DNA from: Ferrimonas senticii DSM 18821
GTDB taxonomy: Bacteria; Pseudomonadota; Gammaproteobacteria; Enterobacterales; Shewanellaceae
Assembly: GCF_000422665.1 (NCBI RefSeq)
Contig: NZ_KE383899.1
Location: forward strand, 260,915-324,914
DNA: 64,000 bases
Direction: 5' to 3'
A program made the translations under genes and the position numbers. Positions 54,909-63,937 of the stretch are shown here, piece after piece. Every line of letters begins with the position of its first letter. Positions within the stretch are counted from its first letter, which is position 1. The notes below the pieces were generated by a model. The model was not told the origin of the DNA, searched no databases, and worked only from the letters and a program-made list of their open reading frames with translations.

Positions 54909-55415
54909 TCAGCGCAGCTTACTTTGCTCGAGCAGTTGCTTATTTTGCTCAATAGTTAACTGCACCACTTCCGATCCTGATAATCGATCGTGCAGCGCCG
55001 TTTGGCTGCTGTCCCACAGCAGTGTCAGATTGGCAAGACCACCAAACGCGTACGCCGCTCGGCGCCAGCCTTGGCCTTGGCTGATCAAAGCACCATCGGT
55101 GCGCTGTACCCGAATACGCCACGCCCGCATCCCCAGGGTTTGACCGCTGCGACTCCAACTCCAGACAAACAGATAAGCGACCGCTAATAGCTTAGCCAGT
55201 TCATTCACCAGGCTTAGCGCTGGCGTGGCGATGATCAGATCGCTGATATGTTGATGCTGTCCCATATCAAGCAATCCCAATTTAACCACCAAGGTGATCA
55301 GCGCGAACATGATGGTGCCGGCAAACATATACACGGCGATGCCCACCAAAAAGTCATACATCCATGCGGCCATACGGCGCAGTAAAGTGGCTCTAGGGGC
55401 ATTGGCAAACGACAT
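54909..55415 (-). CDS. RDD-family membrane protein
   Basis: A 168-residue protein with about four hydrophobic segments and the RDD entry pattern (LLRRMAAWMYDFLVGIAVYMF), later WRIRVQRTDG and a C-terminal soluble tail. RDD proteins are proposed to act in ion or osmolyte transport; direct evidence is limited. I start at the ATG at 55415, preceded by AAGGA. Its first codons and ribosome-binding region are duplicated at 55924-55981 (see findings). Confidence 0.88.
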   Translation of the reverse strand: MSFANAPRATLLRRMAAWMYDFLVGIAVYMFAGTIMFALITLVVKLGLLDMGQHQHISDLIIATPALSLVNELAKLLAVAYLFVWSWSRSGQTLGMRAWRIRVQRTDGALISQGQGWRRAAYAFGGLANLTLLWDSSQTALHDRLSGSEVVQLTIEQNKQLLEQSKLR

Positions 55416-55463
55416 CAGGACTTCCTTGTTTGGCTCTATTATCAACAAGGAGATTGTCGCCGA
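55405..55463 (-). repeat. RDD gene leader, copy A of a direct repeat
   Basis: This segment contains the ribosome-binding site, start codon and first few codons of the RDD gene. Positions 55405-55430 are identical over 26 bases to 55924-55949, and ATTGTCGCCGA (55453-55463) recurs at 55971-55981 at nearly the same spacing. Confidence 0.8.
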
Positions 55464-55498
55464 CCCCGCAGGCTGGTGCAATCCGTCAATGGCAGACA

Positions 55499-55639
55499 CT
55501 AATACTTAACGAAAAATATAAATTCACAATTACGACATTGAAATTTTTGCCGATTCAACTTGGTAATAAAACGCTCTAAAAAGCTGCGTTTAATCCGTGC
55601 TGGCGCATGAGAACTTTTGCATTTAGGGCAGGTGTTCAT
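55499..55639 (-). CDS. Small zinc-ribbon protein (46 residues)
   Basis: A short frame found by reading the minus strand: MNTCPKCKSSHAPARIKRSF then a basic helix-like part and FQCRNCEFIFFVKY, stop TAG. Two CxxC pairs about 30 residues apart (CPKC and CRNC) form a classic zinc ribbon, with an aromatic/basic C-terminus. The ribosome-binding site is weak (GGGTTTATTC before ATG). The gene points toward the RDD gene, 84 bases away. Small zinc-ribbon proteins of this size are often overlooked; the function is unknown. Confidence 0.6.
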   Translation of the reverse strand: MNTCPKCKSSHAPARIKRSFLERFITKLNRQKFQCRNCEFIFFVKY

Positions 55640-55923
55640 GAATAAACCCAAAAAATAATCAACCAGACTAACTATTTTAATGATTTATGAAAACTTTTCG
55701 GAATAAAAACCACATTCAGAGAGGTAGATCAAAAACAGCATCAATCAATGCTGATACTCCTCATGATTTAACAATTTTCTTTACGTTGCAAAACAACGAC
55801 ACAACAATAAGCTCAAAGTCATATAAAGCAAACGAATTGGGCCACCGATTGGCACATTGCAATGCAGTTGATTACGCCCAACTCGCTATCAACAACCGAC
55901 GCAATGTTACTCAATTAACACTC
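55640..55923. other. A/T-rich segment between the two leader copies
   Basis: About 280 bases, much richer in A and T than the surroundings. A 90-codon plus-strand frame (55687-55959) crosses it and runs into the duplicated leader, but it has no ribosome-binding site and I do not accept it. An ATTGGGC/GCCCAAC pair at 55836-55882 was considered as an integron-type site and rejected as too weak. Confidence 0.4.
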
Positions 55924-55981
55924 GCAAACGACATCAGGACTTCCTTGTTCGACCTTTGATAGAGGCCGCAATTGTCGCCGA
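55924..55981 (-). repeat. RDD gene leader, copy B (orphan start)
   Basis: Same 26 bases as copy A including the ribosome-binding region and the start codon, but on the minus strand it reads only MSFASVN and then stops at 55918-55920. The leader similarity extends to ATTGTCGCCGA and stops beyond it. This is a remnant of the 5' end of an RDD-like gene. Confidence 0.75.
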
Positions 55982-56371
55982 GGTTGGCGGCTGCAAATCC
56001 CCAGCGAAGGCAACTGACGCCAGTTGACAACTTGGTGTTGAGCCTTACTGGCCTATTTACAAAAAAGTTAAATTCTAAGGCTTCTAAAACACCAGATTTC
56101 AACAAAGCCAAATAGATCCTGAATAAGCACTGATGCTCATCACCAAATTATTAGTTGAGCTGGTGGGTGCAATTCTGCTGCGCCTTCGCTTTTCCGATCT
56201 TCTGCACAAAAACCACCCTGGTTTATTAAAAATCGATCAGCATGGCTTAATCTGCCACCAATATTGTCGATAACCACCATAATCAATTTCGATTTGCCGA
56301 CTCATTACGGTGCTGCGCGAAACATCGCAATTGCCACTGCCGTGGAAGCAGAATTCAAAGGAACCATCATC
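55982..56371. other. Intergenic region before the second chemoreceptor gene
   Basis: A stretch of about 390 bases with a small hairpin (CAACTG-ACGC-CAGTTG at 56011-56026) and the promoter of the chemoreceptor gene by inference. No gene was recognised. Confidence 0.35.
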
Positions 56372-58048
56372 ATGTTCAAACTTCGGTTAAAAGGGAAAAT
56401 GCTGGCTTTGGCATGCCTACCGCTGCTGCTTACTGTGATTGCCGTGGCCGCAGGCTCTTGGTATCTGAAACAGCAAAGTGATCAGGCGATGCTGGCCAGC
56501 TATCGCAACGATCTGCGCCAAGAGAAGTTAGAACAGGTGCGGGATGCCACCGAGATCGCCCTGCAATCGATCCGTAATCTAATTAAAGCTCGCCCCGAAC
56601 AAGCGCCATTAGAGGTAATTCGCGAAGCATTAACCGGCGTGGAATTTGGCGATGGTGGTTATTTCTATCTGTACGACATGGATGGCAATAATCTATTTCA
56701 TGGATTACTACCAGAGCTGGAAGGCACCAATTTATATAACGCCAAAGATCCCAATGGGGTGCCGTTTATTCAATTACTGATCGACCAAGCCAAAGCCGGT
56801 GGCGGCACGGCAACCTATTTCTATCAAAAGAAAGGCCACGTTGAATTAACCGAAAAAATCGCCTTTGTTTTACCGCTAAATGAGTACAACTGGTGGTTTG
56901 GTACCGGCATTTATATCGATACCATCGATGTGGCTGCCGCCGAATTTTCCGCTGAAGTTGGCCTGCACAGCCAACAAGAGCAACTGAGCAATCTGATTAT
57001 TACCCTGATCTGCAGTGTGATTGCGCTGCTGCTGATCTGGCTCGCCTGCAAACGGATGGTGCAACCGCTGAATGCGATGCTAACAAGCTTGCAAGAGATT
57101 GCCCGAGGCGACGGCGATCTCAATCAGCGACTGATCGTCGACGGCGATGATGAAATTGCCGAGCTTGGCACCGCCTTTAACCAATTTACTGACAAGCTAC
57201 AGCATACGGTTCGACAGATGGCGACCGCCACCGAACAGTTGGCTAATGCGGTAATCGTGATGCGCGGCCAAGCTGGGGCACTGGTGGCGCAACTGAGCCA
57301 CCACAACAGCGAAACCGAGCAGATCATGGTGGCGGTGACCGAAATGAACACCACCGCCGCGCAGATCGCCTGCAATGCCACCAGCGTCGCCAGCGCCACC
57401 GCCACTGCCACCACCGATGCTTGTGATGCCCAGGGCAATCTGGCCGAGTCGATGTCGGCGATCAACAACCTGGTGCATGAAGTTGAACTCAGTGCCGAGC
57501 ATGTGCAGCATTTGGCTGAACAATCGACCAAAATCCACAGTGTTTTGGGGGTGATCGGTGAAATTGCCGAGCAAACCAACTTATTGGCACTGAACGCCGC
57601 CATCGAAGCCGCTCGCGCTGGCGAGCAAGGCCGCGGCTTTGCCGTGGTCGCCGATGAGGTTCGCAGCTTGGCCAGTCGCACTCAAACCAGCACCATCGAG
57701 ATTAAAGAGATGCTCGATAATTTGGCGCAGTCGGTGGCGCAAGCGGTGTCCACTATGAGCAGCAGTCAAGCCAACGGCCAAACCACCTTGGCAGCATCAC
57801 AGCAAACCACCGGCCACCTAACGTCAGTCACCGGTGCGGTGAATGAGATTAACGACATGACCATGCAGATTGCCACCGCAGCGACTCAGCAAAGCGTGGT
57901 AACCGAAGAGATCAACCGCAATATGGTGGCGATCCGCGACATCGTTGGTGAGTTAGTGCAAGCCAGTGAAGAGTCCGAACAAGTAACCAGCCAACTGGAG
58001 CAATCCGGCCAGTTGCTGCAACAGTTGGTTGGTCAATTTAAAGCGTAA
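56372..58048 (+). CDS. Methyl-accepting chemotaxis protein with single-Cache sensor
   Basis: A 558-residue chemoreceptor. I start at the ATG at 56372 (AAAGGA upstream) so that the protein opens with a transmembrane helix ([23 protein letters not shown]). The periplasmic part (about residues 35-185) reads as a single-Cache (sCache_2) domain: [22 protein letters not shown] ... [17 protein letters not shown] second helix, HAMP and the signalling domain with [20 protein letters not shown] ... [14 protein letters not shown] follow. The ligand is unknown; sCache_2 receptors often sense small carboxylates. Confidence 0.95.
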   Translation: MFKLRLKGKMLALACLPLLLTVIAVAAGSWYLKQQSDQAMLASYRNDLRQEKLEQVRDATEIALQSIRNLIKARPEQAPLEVIREALTGVEFGDGGYFYLYDMDGNNLFHGLLPELEGTNLYNAKDPNGVPFIQLLIDQAKAGGGTATYFYQKKGHVELTEKIAFVLPLNEYNWWFGTGIYIDTIDVAAAEFSAEVGLHSQQEQLSNLIITLICSVIALLLIWLACKRMVQPLNAMLTSLQEIARGDGDLNQRLIVDGDDEIAELGTAFNQFTDKLQHTVRQMATATEQLANAVIVMRGQAGALVAQLSHHNSETEQIMVAVTEMNTTAAQIACNATSVASATATATTDACDAQGNLAESMSAINNLVHEVELSAEHVQHLAEQSTKIHSVLGVIGEIAEQTNLLALNAAIEAARAGEQGRGFAVVADEVRSLASRTQTSTIEIKEMLDNLAQSVAQAVSTMSSSQANGQTTLAASQQTTGHLTSVTGAVNEINDMTMQIATAATQQSVVTEEINRNMVAIRDIVGELVQASEESEQVTSQLEQSGQLLQQLVGQFKA

Positions 58049-58167
58049 TCCAGCGCAGGATGGCAACGGCCAATGCCATATGGTTGCGAACATTGGCAAA
58101 AACGATGCATTAATCAACAACCACCATGCAAATCGAGCTTTTTCTGAGCAAACAAGCCATTAGGGGG

Positions 58168-58195
58168 TTGCGCGTTTTTCTGTGCCCCCTATAAT
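58168..58195 (+). promoter_or_regulatory. Sigma70 promoter of tRNA-Leu
   Basis: TTGCGC (58168-58173) and TATAAT (58190-58195) with a 16-base spacer, 12 bases before the tRNA 5' end. Confidence 0.75.
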
Positions 58196-58207
58196 CCACC
58201 ACACAAA

Positions 58208-58294
58208 GCCGGGATGGCGGAATTGGTAGACGCAGCGGATTCAAAATCCGCCGGTGGTGACACCTTGGGGGTTCAAGTCCCCCTCCCGGTACCA
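58208..58294 (+). tRNA. tRNA-Leu (anticodon CAA)
   Basis: An 87-nt class II tRNA with a long variable arm and encoded CCA. The acceptor stem is GCCGGGA/TCCCGGT (G.T at the first pair), the anticodon stem-loop GCGGA-TTCAAAA-TCCGC, and the T-arm GGGGG-TTCAAGT-CCCCC. It is followed after a few bases by a perfect terminator. Confidence 0.96.
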
Positions 58295-58305
58295 AATCGC
58301 AGAGA

Positions 58306-58335
58306 GAGCCCCAGTCGAAAGACTGGGGCTTTTTC
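58306..58335 (+). terminator. Terminator after tRNA-Leu
   Basis: AGCCCCAGTC-GAAA-GACTGGGGCT, a 10-bp stem with a stable GAAA tetraloop, followed by TTTTT. Confidence 0.9.
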
Positions 58336-58358
58336 GTATGCCAACGGAAAACTTAATA

Positions 58359-58625
58359 ATGATTAAAAATCCTCTGACTGTAGTTACCCTAACTACCCTG
58401 CTGGGCGGCTGTGCTGGTGCCAACGTTACCAATCAGATGCGTGATTACCAGAACGCCGGCATGCAAACCCGCTGCGTCAGCTTGAGCACCAGCAACAGCA
58501 TGAATGAAGAGCTGGAGCAGTTTGACGGCTGGTCACTGGCCTATGTGTCGGAATACACCACCGGCAACAAGGTCAACACCGCTGCGGTGATGTGCTTTGA
58601 AAAGCCAGTAGACGCAAACAAGTAA
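58359..58625 (+). CDS. Small lipoprotein (hypothetical)
   Basis: An 88-residue exported protein with a lipoprotein signal: the lipobox LLGGC places the lipidated cysteine at about residue 18. The mature part is short, with two further cysteines (TRCVSL, VMCFEK) that may form a disulfide. I start at the ATG at 58359; other in-frame starts upstream lie in the terminator of tRNA-Leu. No family recognised. Confidence 0.65.
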   Translation: MIKNPLTVVTLTTLLGGCAGANVTNQMRDYQNAGMQTRCVSLSTSNSMNEELEQFDGWSLAYVSEYTTGNKVNTAAVMCFEKPVDANK

Positions 58626-58631
58626 GCCGAT

Positions 58632-58668
58632 AGCAAAAGCCCCAGCCTAACGTGCTGGGGCTTTTGCT
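58632..58668. terminator. Bidirectional terminator between the lipoprotein and DUF481 genes
   Basis: AGCAAAAGCCCCAGC pairs perfectly with GCTGGGGCTTTTGCT around a 6-7-base loop, with T or A runs on both sides of the GC core, serving both convergent genes. Confidence 0.85.
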
Positions 58669-58692
58669 ATCTGGAGCGGCGACAAGCGATCG

Positions 58693-59400
58693 CTAGAACT
58701 TATACAGCAAGGTGGCCGCCAAGATGGTATCGGTGCTCTTAGTGTCACCCACAGGATCGCTGTTGTGCTTAACGTTGTACGACACTTTCATCGCCAGTGA
58801 ATCCACCAAGTTGGCAACCACCGCGGTTTCACTGAAGCTGATGGTGGCACCATCAAATGCGATATCCGATCCCAACACTTGTTTGAACTCAGCGTTATCG
58901 GAAAACTGCCACAGGTATTCGCCTTTAACGTGCAGGATCAGATCGTTTTCATCTTCCCCATCTGGGGTAATGTCGGTATCTACTTTTTTGTAAGCGTAAC
59001 CAGGGCCAATCTCAAAGCTCAGTTTGCGTACTTCGGTATCGATAAGGCGATTACCGTAACCGGCAACGCCATTGACGACATAGTCGTACCCAGAGAATTT
59101 GTCGATTTCACCATTTACCAAGGCGAAGAAATAGTGCCGCCCTGTAGCAGGATAATCAGTTTTGGCTTCGGCGAAATATTTCTCGGCAGAGCGCTCGTTG
59201 TCATCTTCGCTGTAAAGCGCTTCCAATTTGTAACTGTTGGTCCAGTCGCCGCGAATGTGCTTGCCATTAAACTTGGCCAAAATGCTGGTACTTTCGGTGT
59301 TACCGGAAGTGATGGTGGCGCCCAATTCGGCTTCGGCACTGTTTTCCGCCAGCGCCAACGTTGGCAACAGTGCCAAGGTAATCGGCAAAATCCGTTTCAT
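58693..59400 (-). CDS. DUF481-family outer-membrane protein (YdiY-like)
   Basis: A 235-residue exported beta-barrel of the DUF481 (salt-induced outer-membrane protein) group. It has a signal peptide (LPITLALLPTLALAENS), the family opening AELGATITSGNTESTSILAKF, and ends in LAATLLYKF with a C-terminal Phe. I start at the ATG at 59400 (GGAGAG upstream); the frame is open 195 bases further upstream without support. The function is unknown. Confidence 0.9.
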   Translation of the reverse strand: MKRILPITLALLPTLALAENSAEAELGATITSGNTESTSILAKFNGKHIRGDWTNSYKLEALYSEDDNERSAEKYFAEAKTDYPATGRHYFFALVNGEIDKFSGYDYVVNGVAGYGNRLIDTEVRKLSFEIGPGYAYKKVDTDITPDGEDENDLILHVKGEYLWQFSDNAEFKQVLGSDIAFDGATISFSETAVVANLVDSLAMKVSYNVKHNSDPVGDTKSTDTILAATLLYKF

Positions 59401-59521
59401 TGATAACTCTCCATGAGTTCGACTTCTGTTCGAGAAGATTGTGCCACAACCAACATAAAACCAACATTGATTGCAAATGGTTAACTCTACAGACAGCCGT
59501 CTTAATGGTTTACACGCCGAG

Positions 59522-61276
59522 TTAGGCCAACAGTTGCAACTGCGCGATCTCGGCGTATAACGGACTCTGCTTAAGGAGCTCTGCATGGGTACCAATGGCT
59601 TGGATGCGGCCGTGATTCAGTACCACAATCCGATCGGCGCTGAGTACCGTTGCTAATCGATGGGCAATAATCAGGCTGGTCCGTCCCTGCATCAGTTGCT
59701 CCAAACCTTGCTGCACCAATTGTTCGCTTAAGCTATCTAGCGCACTGGTGGCCTCATCAAGCAGCAATATTGGCCGCGCTGCCAACATCGCCCGAGCAAT
59801 TACCACCCGCTGTTTTTGCCCCCCAGATAAGCGCACACCACGCTCCCCAAGTTCGGTGTGATAGCCATCAGGCAAAGCTTCCACAAACTCGGCCACACCG
59901 GCAGCTTCGGCGGCCGCTTGCACCTGCGACAAGCTGGCTTGCGGTTGCCCATAACGAATGTTTTCCAAAACGTTGCCAGCGAAGATCACCGGCTCTTGCG
60001 GTACCAAGGCAAATTGCTGACGCAACAAGTGCGGATCTAACTGATTAATATCGATGCCATCGAGCAGCACCCGACCGGACGTTGGCCGATAAAAAAGCTG
60101 TAACAGTTGCAACAGCGTCGACTTACCGGCACCACTGGGGCCGACCAACGCAATTCGCTCGCCAGCGGCAACGGTAAGGCAAAGATCATTCAGCACCAAG
60201 CGTTGTGGTTCCGGCGGATAGGCAAAGCACAGCTGCTCAAGCGTTAAGCTTCCCTGGATTGGCTGCGGCAGAGATTGCGGCTTAGCCGGTGCGACGATGT
60301 CTACCGCACTGTTAAGCAGTTCCAATAGGCGATCTCCTGCGCCACTGGCCCGCTGTAACTCACCAACCACCTCACTGATGGTGGCCGCTGAGCCGGCAGT
60401 GATCATCGCGTAGAACAAAAACGCACTGATCTCACCGGCACTCATGGCGCCGCTAAGCACCTGATAGGCACCGCGCCATGCCACCAAAGTAATGGCGGTA
60501 ATGCTCAGTAACATCACGCTCGATAGCAACCAAGCTCGATAATAGATCCGCTTCGACGCCGCCGTTAGCACCGCCTCAATACGTTGATTAAAACGCTGAC
60601 TATCGTGTGCTTCATGACCATAGGATTGCACGGTATGGATCGCATGCAGGCTTTCATCAACATGACTGCCAATGGCTGCGACTTTATCTTGGCTGGCTTT
60701 GGAATAACGCCGAACTTGTTTGCCCAACAACTTTATCGGGATTAAGACCATCGGTACGGCCAGCAGCACATACAGGGTGAGTTCAGCACTGGAGTAAAGC
60801 ATCATCACGATGCCGCCAATGGCGGTAACACCAGAGCGCAGCGCCATTGAAAAACTCATGCCAACGGCGTTTTGCAAGACGGTGGTATCGGCGGTGAAGC
60901 GGGAGATCACCTCACCGGTGCGGGTATGTAGGTAAAACTGCGGCGACAGCCGAAGCAGATGGGCATAGACTTGGCGACGAATGTCTGCGCAGATCTGCTC
61001 GCCAAGCCAAGTCATCAGATAAAAACGGAAAAAGGCAGCGATCGCGCCAATCAGCGACAAGCCAAGTAGCAGACCCATCGCTTGGTCAATGGCGCCGCTA
61101 CCAGCGCTTGCGGCGGCTTCCCCAAAACCAGCATCAACTAGATATTTGACCCCCTGCCCCATCGCTAACCACGTCAGCGATCCCGCCAATAGTGCCAACG
61201 CCGCCAGTATTGCACGACCACGATGAGGCCTAAGCAGCGACCAAAGCCAAGCCAGAACCGATGAAAATTGCGCCAT
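59522..61276 (-). CDS. ABC exporter, fused permease-ATPase (MsbA/ABCB-like)
   Basis: A 584-residue half-transporter with six transmembrane helices followed by one ATPase domain. Walker A GPSGAGKST, Q-loop region, signature LSGGQKQRVVIARAM and Walker B ILLLDEATSALD are intact, then the H-loop IAHRLAT. I start at the ATG at 61276, not the upstream TTG. It works as a homodimer exporting lipids or drugs. It is not next to lpxK, so MsbA itself is not indicated; a multidrug or lipid exporter is the safer name. Confidence 0.92.
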   Translation of the reverse strand: MAQFSSVLAWLWSLLRPHRGRAILAALALLAGSLTWLAMGQGVKYLVDAGFGEAAASAGSGAIDQAMGLLLGLSLIGAIAAFFRFYLMTWLGEQICADIRRQVYAHLLRLSPQFYLHTRTGEVISRFTADTTVLQNAVGMSFSMALRSGVTAIGGIVMMLYSSAELTLYVLLAVPMVLIPIKLLGKQVRRYSKASQDKVAAIGSHVDESLHAIHTVQSYGHEAHDSQRFNQRIEAVLTAASKRIYYRAWLLSSVMLLSITAITLVAWRGAYQVLSGAMSAGEISAFLFYAMITAGSAATISEVVGELQRASGAGDRLLELLNSAVDIVAPAKPQSLPQPIQGSLTLEQLCFAYPPEPQRLVLNDLCLTVAAGERIALVGPSGAGKSTLLQLLQLFYRPTSGRVLLDGIDINQLDPHLLRQQFALVPQEPVIFAGNVLENIRYGQPQASLSQVQAAAEAAGVAEFVEALPDGYHTELGERGVRLSGGQKQRVVIARAMLAARPILLLDEATSALDSLSEQLVQQGLEQLMQGRTSLIIAHRLATVLSADRIVVLNHGRIQAIGTHAELLKQSPLYAEIAQLQLLA

Positions 61277-61347
61277 AACATTGCCCAGCCGTAGCAAGCG
61301 ATGGCTGCCACCTTATCAGGTCAGCGCGGCAACAACCAAGACCGCCG

Positions 61348-62502
61348 TCATGACAAACCGCCGTCGTCGTCACCGTCCTCCGGTAACTCTAATGGCTTAA
61401 GTTCTAGCCCTAAATCGTCGGCATTGGCGATCTTGTCGCCTTCACGCATCAGCTTCAGCGTCAGTTTTAAATTGGTGGCCGAGTCGGCGTATTTAAGCGC
61501 CGTTGCTTCATCCACTCTTCCCTCTTGCACTAAATCAATGAGTGCACCATCGAAGGTTTGCATACCAAGGTTTTTTGACTTCTCCATAATCGGTTTAAGC
61601 GCGGCACTTTCACCGCCTTTGATCTTATCGCGCACGGTTAAGGTGCCGAGTAGGATCTCTACCGCCGCACAGCGTTTGCCATCGACCGTCGGCACTAACC
61701 GCTGCGACACAAACGCCTGCAGGTTGTTACCAAGATCGTTAAGCAGTTGCGCTCGGCGCTCTTCAGGAAAGAAGTTGATGATCCGATCCAGCGCTTGGTT
61801 GGCATTATTGGCATGCAACGTCGAGATCGCCAGATGGCCGGTTTCAGCAAAAGCCAGCGCGTGCTCCATGGTTTCGCGATCGCGGATCTCACCGATTAGA
61901 ATCACATCCGGCGCTTGGCGCAGGGTATTTTTCAGCGCCGCATGAAACGAACGAGTATCAACCCCGACTTCGCGCTGATTTACCAAACAGCGATGATGGG
62001 GATGCAGGTACTCAACCGGATCTTCAATGGTGATAATATGGCCATCGCTATGGCGATTACGATGATCAATCAAACTGGCCAGCGACGTCGATTTACCCGA
62101 GCCAGTCGCACCAACGAACAGCACTAATCCGCGCTGTTTCATGATCACCTCTTTTAATACTTCTGGCAGACGCAAGTCTTCAAAGCGGGGGATCTCTGTT
62201 TTGATATTACGAGCGACAATCGCCATGGCGTTGCGCTGCTGAAAGATATTGACCCGAAAACGCCCACGGCCATCAAAGCCAACCGCTAAGTTCATCTCTA
62301 GATCCCGCGCAAACGCCGCTTGTTGCTCGGCGTCCATTAGCCCCATGGCGATCCGCTCCAGTGTCGCTCTATCCAGCACCTCATCGTGCATCGGCAGCAG
62401 CTTGCCTTGAAACTTTGCCATCGGTACTGAGCCCAAAGTTAAGTAGAGATCGGAACCGTCCTCATCGGCCAGACGTAGCAGCATCGGTTTAAGTTCAATC
62501 AT
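61348..62502 (-). CDS. pilU: Type IV pilus retraction ATPase PilU
   Basis: A 384-residue hexameric ATPase of the PilT/PilU group that aids retraction of type IV pili. Walker A GATGSGKST, Asp-rich TIEDPVEY, Walker B DVILIGEIRDRETM and His box (AETGHLAISTLHANN) are present. Its N-terminal PAS-like domain begins MIELKPMLLRLADEDGSDLYLTLGSVP. The length and end favour PilU over PilT. I start at the ATG at 62502, with AAGGA upstream. It stands apart from pilT, which is not in the window. Confidence 0.9.
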   Translation of the reverse strand: MIELKPMLLRLADEDGSDLYLTLGSVPMAKFQGKLLPMHDEVLDRATLERIAMGLMDAEQQAAFARDLEMNLAVGFDGRGRFRVNIFQQRNAMAIVARNIKTEIPRFEDLRLPEVLKEVIMKQRGLVLFVGATGSGKSTSLASLIDHRNRHSDGHIITIEDPVEYLHPHHRCLVNQREVGVDTRSFHAALKNTLRQAPDVILIGEIRDRETMEHALAFAETGHLAISTLHANNANQALDRIINFFPEERRAQLLNDLGNNLQAFVSQRLVPTVDGKRCAAVEILLGTLTVRDKIKGGESAALKPIMEKSKNLGMQTFDGALIDLVQEGRVDEATALKYADSATNLKLTLKLMREGDKIANADDLGLELKPLELPEDGDDDGGLS

Positions 62503-62778
62503 GACTTCATCCTTGAAATACTGAACGTAATAAAGATGAACCATCCGGCACATTTCGCCGCCATCAACCTCTATCTGATGTTTTATCCATTGAATTTATT
62601 GCGTAAATAGTTAACTTTGCTGGGCAAATAACTTGCGATTTGCCATGGGGCTACACAACTGGGCGAACAGTCACATTCCGGCCAAAGACGCCTGAACTTG
62701 GCTATGTAATACTATGGTCAATCAATAAGTGCCCAATCATGCCCCTTATTGGGTTAAACAGCGGAAAAGTGAAATCCC

Positions 62779-63798
62779 ATGAAACAGGTATTAGTTACCG
62801 GCGGTGCCGGGTATATCGGCAGCCATACGCTGGTCGAACTGCTGAGCGCCGGCGATGACGTAGTGGTACTGGATAACTTAAGCAACAGTTCTGAAGAATC
62901 ATTACGTCGCGTCGAACAGATCACCGGCAAAGCGGTGACCTTCTATCGAGGCGATATCCTGGATAGTGCATTACTGGCAGAGATCTTTGCTAAGCACCAG
63001 ATTGGCTCAGTCATCCATTTTGCTGGCCTAAAAGCCGTCGGTGAATCGGTCGCCCAGCCGATCCGTTACTACCAAAACAACGTCCAAGGCACACTGTCGT
63101 TATGCCAAGCGATGAGCGACGCCGGCGTGTTTAACTTAGTGTTCTCCTCTTCTGCAACCGTATATGGCGATCCGGCCTCATTACCGATCAAAGAAGATTT
63201 CCCCGTTGGCGCGACCACCAATCCTTACGGCACCAGCAAGTACATGGTCGAACGCGTGCTGCAGGACCTGTACGTATCGGACAATCGCTGGAACATCGCC
63301 ATTCTGCGCTACTTCAACCCAGTTGGAGCCCATGAAAGCGGCCTTATCGGCGAAGATCCTAACGACATTCCCAACAACCTGATGCCATTTATCAGCCAAG
63401 TCGCGGTTGGTAAACGGGCGCAACTGTCGGTGTTTGGTAGTGACTACGACACCATCGACGGCACCGGTGTGCGCGATTACATCCATGTGGTCGATTTGGC
63501 GATCGGTCACTTAAAGGCACTACAGAAACTGAAATCAGAACCGGGCGTGGTGATTTACAACCTTGGTACCGGCGTCGGTTACAGCGTATTGCAGATGGTT
63601 AACGCCTTTGAACAAGGCAGCGGCAAAGCGGTAGCATTCCAACTGGTCGACCGTCGCCCCGGCGACATCGCCGCCTGTTATGCCGATCCAACCCTTGCGG
63701 CCGCAGAACTTGGTTGGCAAGCCACCCGCGGGGTTGCAGAGATGACCAAAGACACCTGGCGCTGGCAATCACAAAACCCCAATGGTTATGCCAAATAA
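62779..63798 (+). CDS. galE: UDP-glucose 4-epimerase
   Basis: A 339-residue NAD-dependent epimerase that interconverts UDP-glucose and UDP-galactose, important for LPS and exopolysaccharide sugars. Cofactor motif [10 protein letters not shown] at the N-terminus, catalytic SSSATVYG and YxxxK ([11 protein letters not shown], Tyr150/Lys154), then the substrate-binding [19 protein letters not shown]. Full length and very close to E. coli GalE in motifs. It is monocistronic with its own terminator. No gal operon partner is adjacent. Confidence 0.97.
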   Translation: MKQVLVTGGAGYIGSHTLVELLSAGDDVVVLDNLSNSSEESLRRVEQITGKAVTFYRGDILDSALLAEIFAKHQIGSVIHFAGLKAVGESVAQPIRYYQNNVQGTLSLCQAMSDAGVFNLVFSSSATVYGDPASLPIKEDFPVGATTNPYGTSKYMVERVLQDLYVSDNRWNIAILRYFNPVGAHESGLIGEDPNDIPNNLMPFISQVAVGKRAQLSVFGSDYDTIDGTGVRDYIHVVDLAIGHLKALQKLKSEPGVVIYNLGTGVGYSVLQMVNAFEQGSGKAVAFQLVDRRPGDIAACYADPTLAAAELGWQATRGVAEMTKDTWRWQSQNPNGYAK

Positions 63799-63890
63799 AC
63801 CGGTGTTAACGCGTGTCGATTACCGCAATGACTTATGTTTTGAAAACAGCCTGATGTTTTAGCGATTAATAAAATTTTTACGCCAAAACA

Positions 63891-63937
63891 CAAAGCGCCC
63901 AGTCCGGCCAATTACCGCACTGGGCGCTTTGTTTTTT
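63891..63937 (+). terminator. Terminator after galE
   Basis: CAAAGCGCCCAGT pairs with ACTGGGCGCTTTG around a 15-base loop, followed by TTTTTT. Nothing is recognised from here to position 64000. Confidence 0.85.

Noticed and set aside
55836-55882. ATTGGGC ... GCCCAAC pair resembling an integron attC site
   Set aside because: The left core lacks the required GTT, the site would be shorter than usual attC sites, and no integrase or cassette array is nearby.
55687-55959. 90-codon plus-strand frame between the two RDD leader copies
   Set aside because: No ribosome-binding site, A/T-driven composition, and its last residues arise from the antisense of the duplicated RDD leader.
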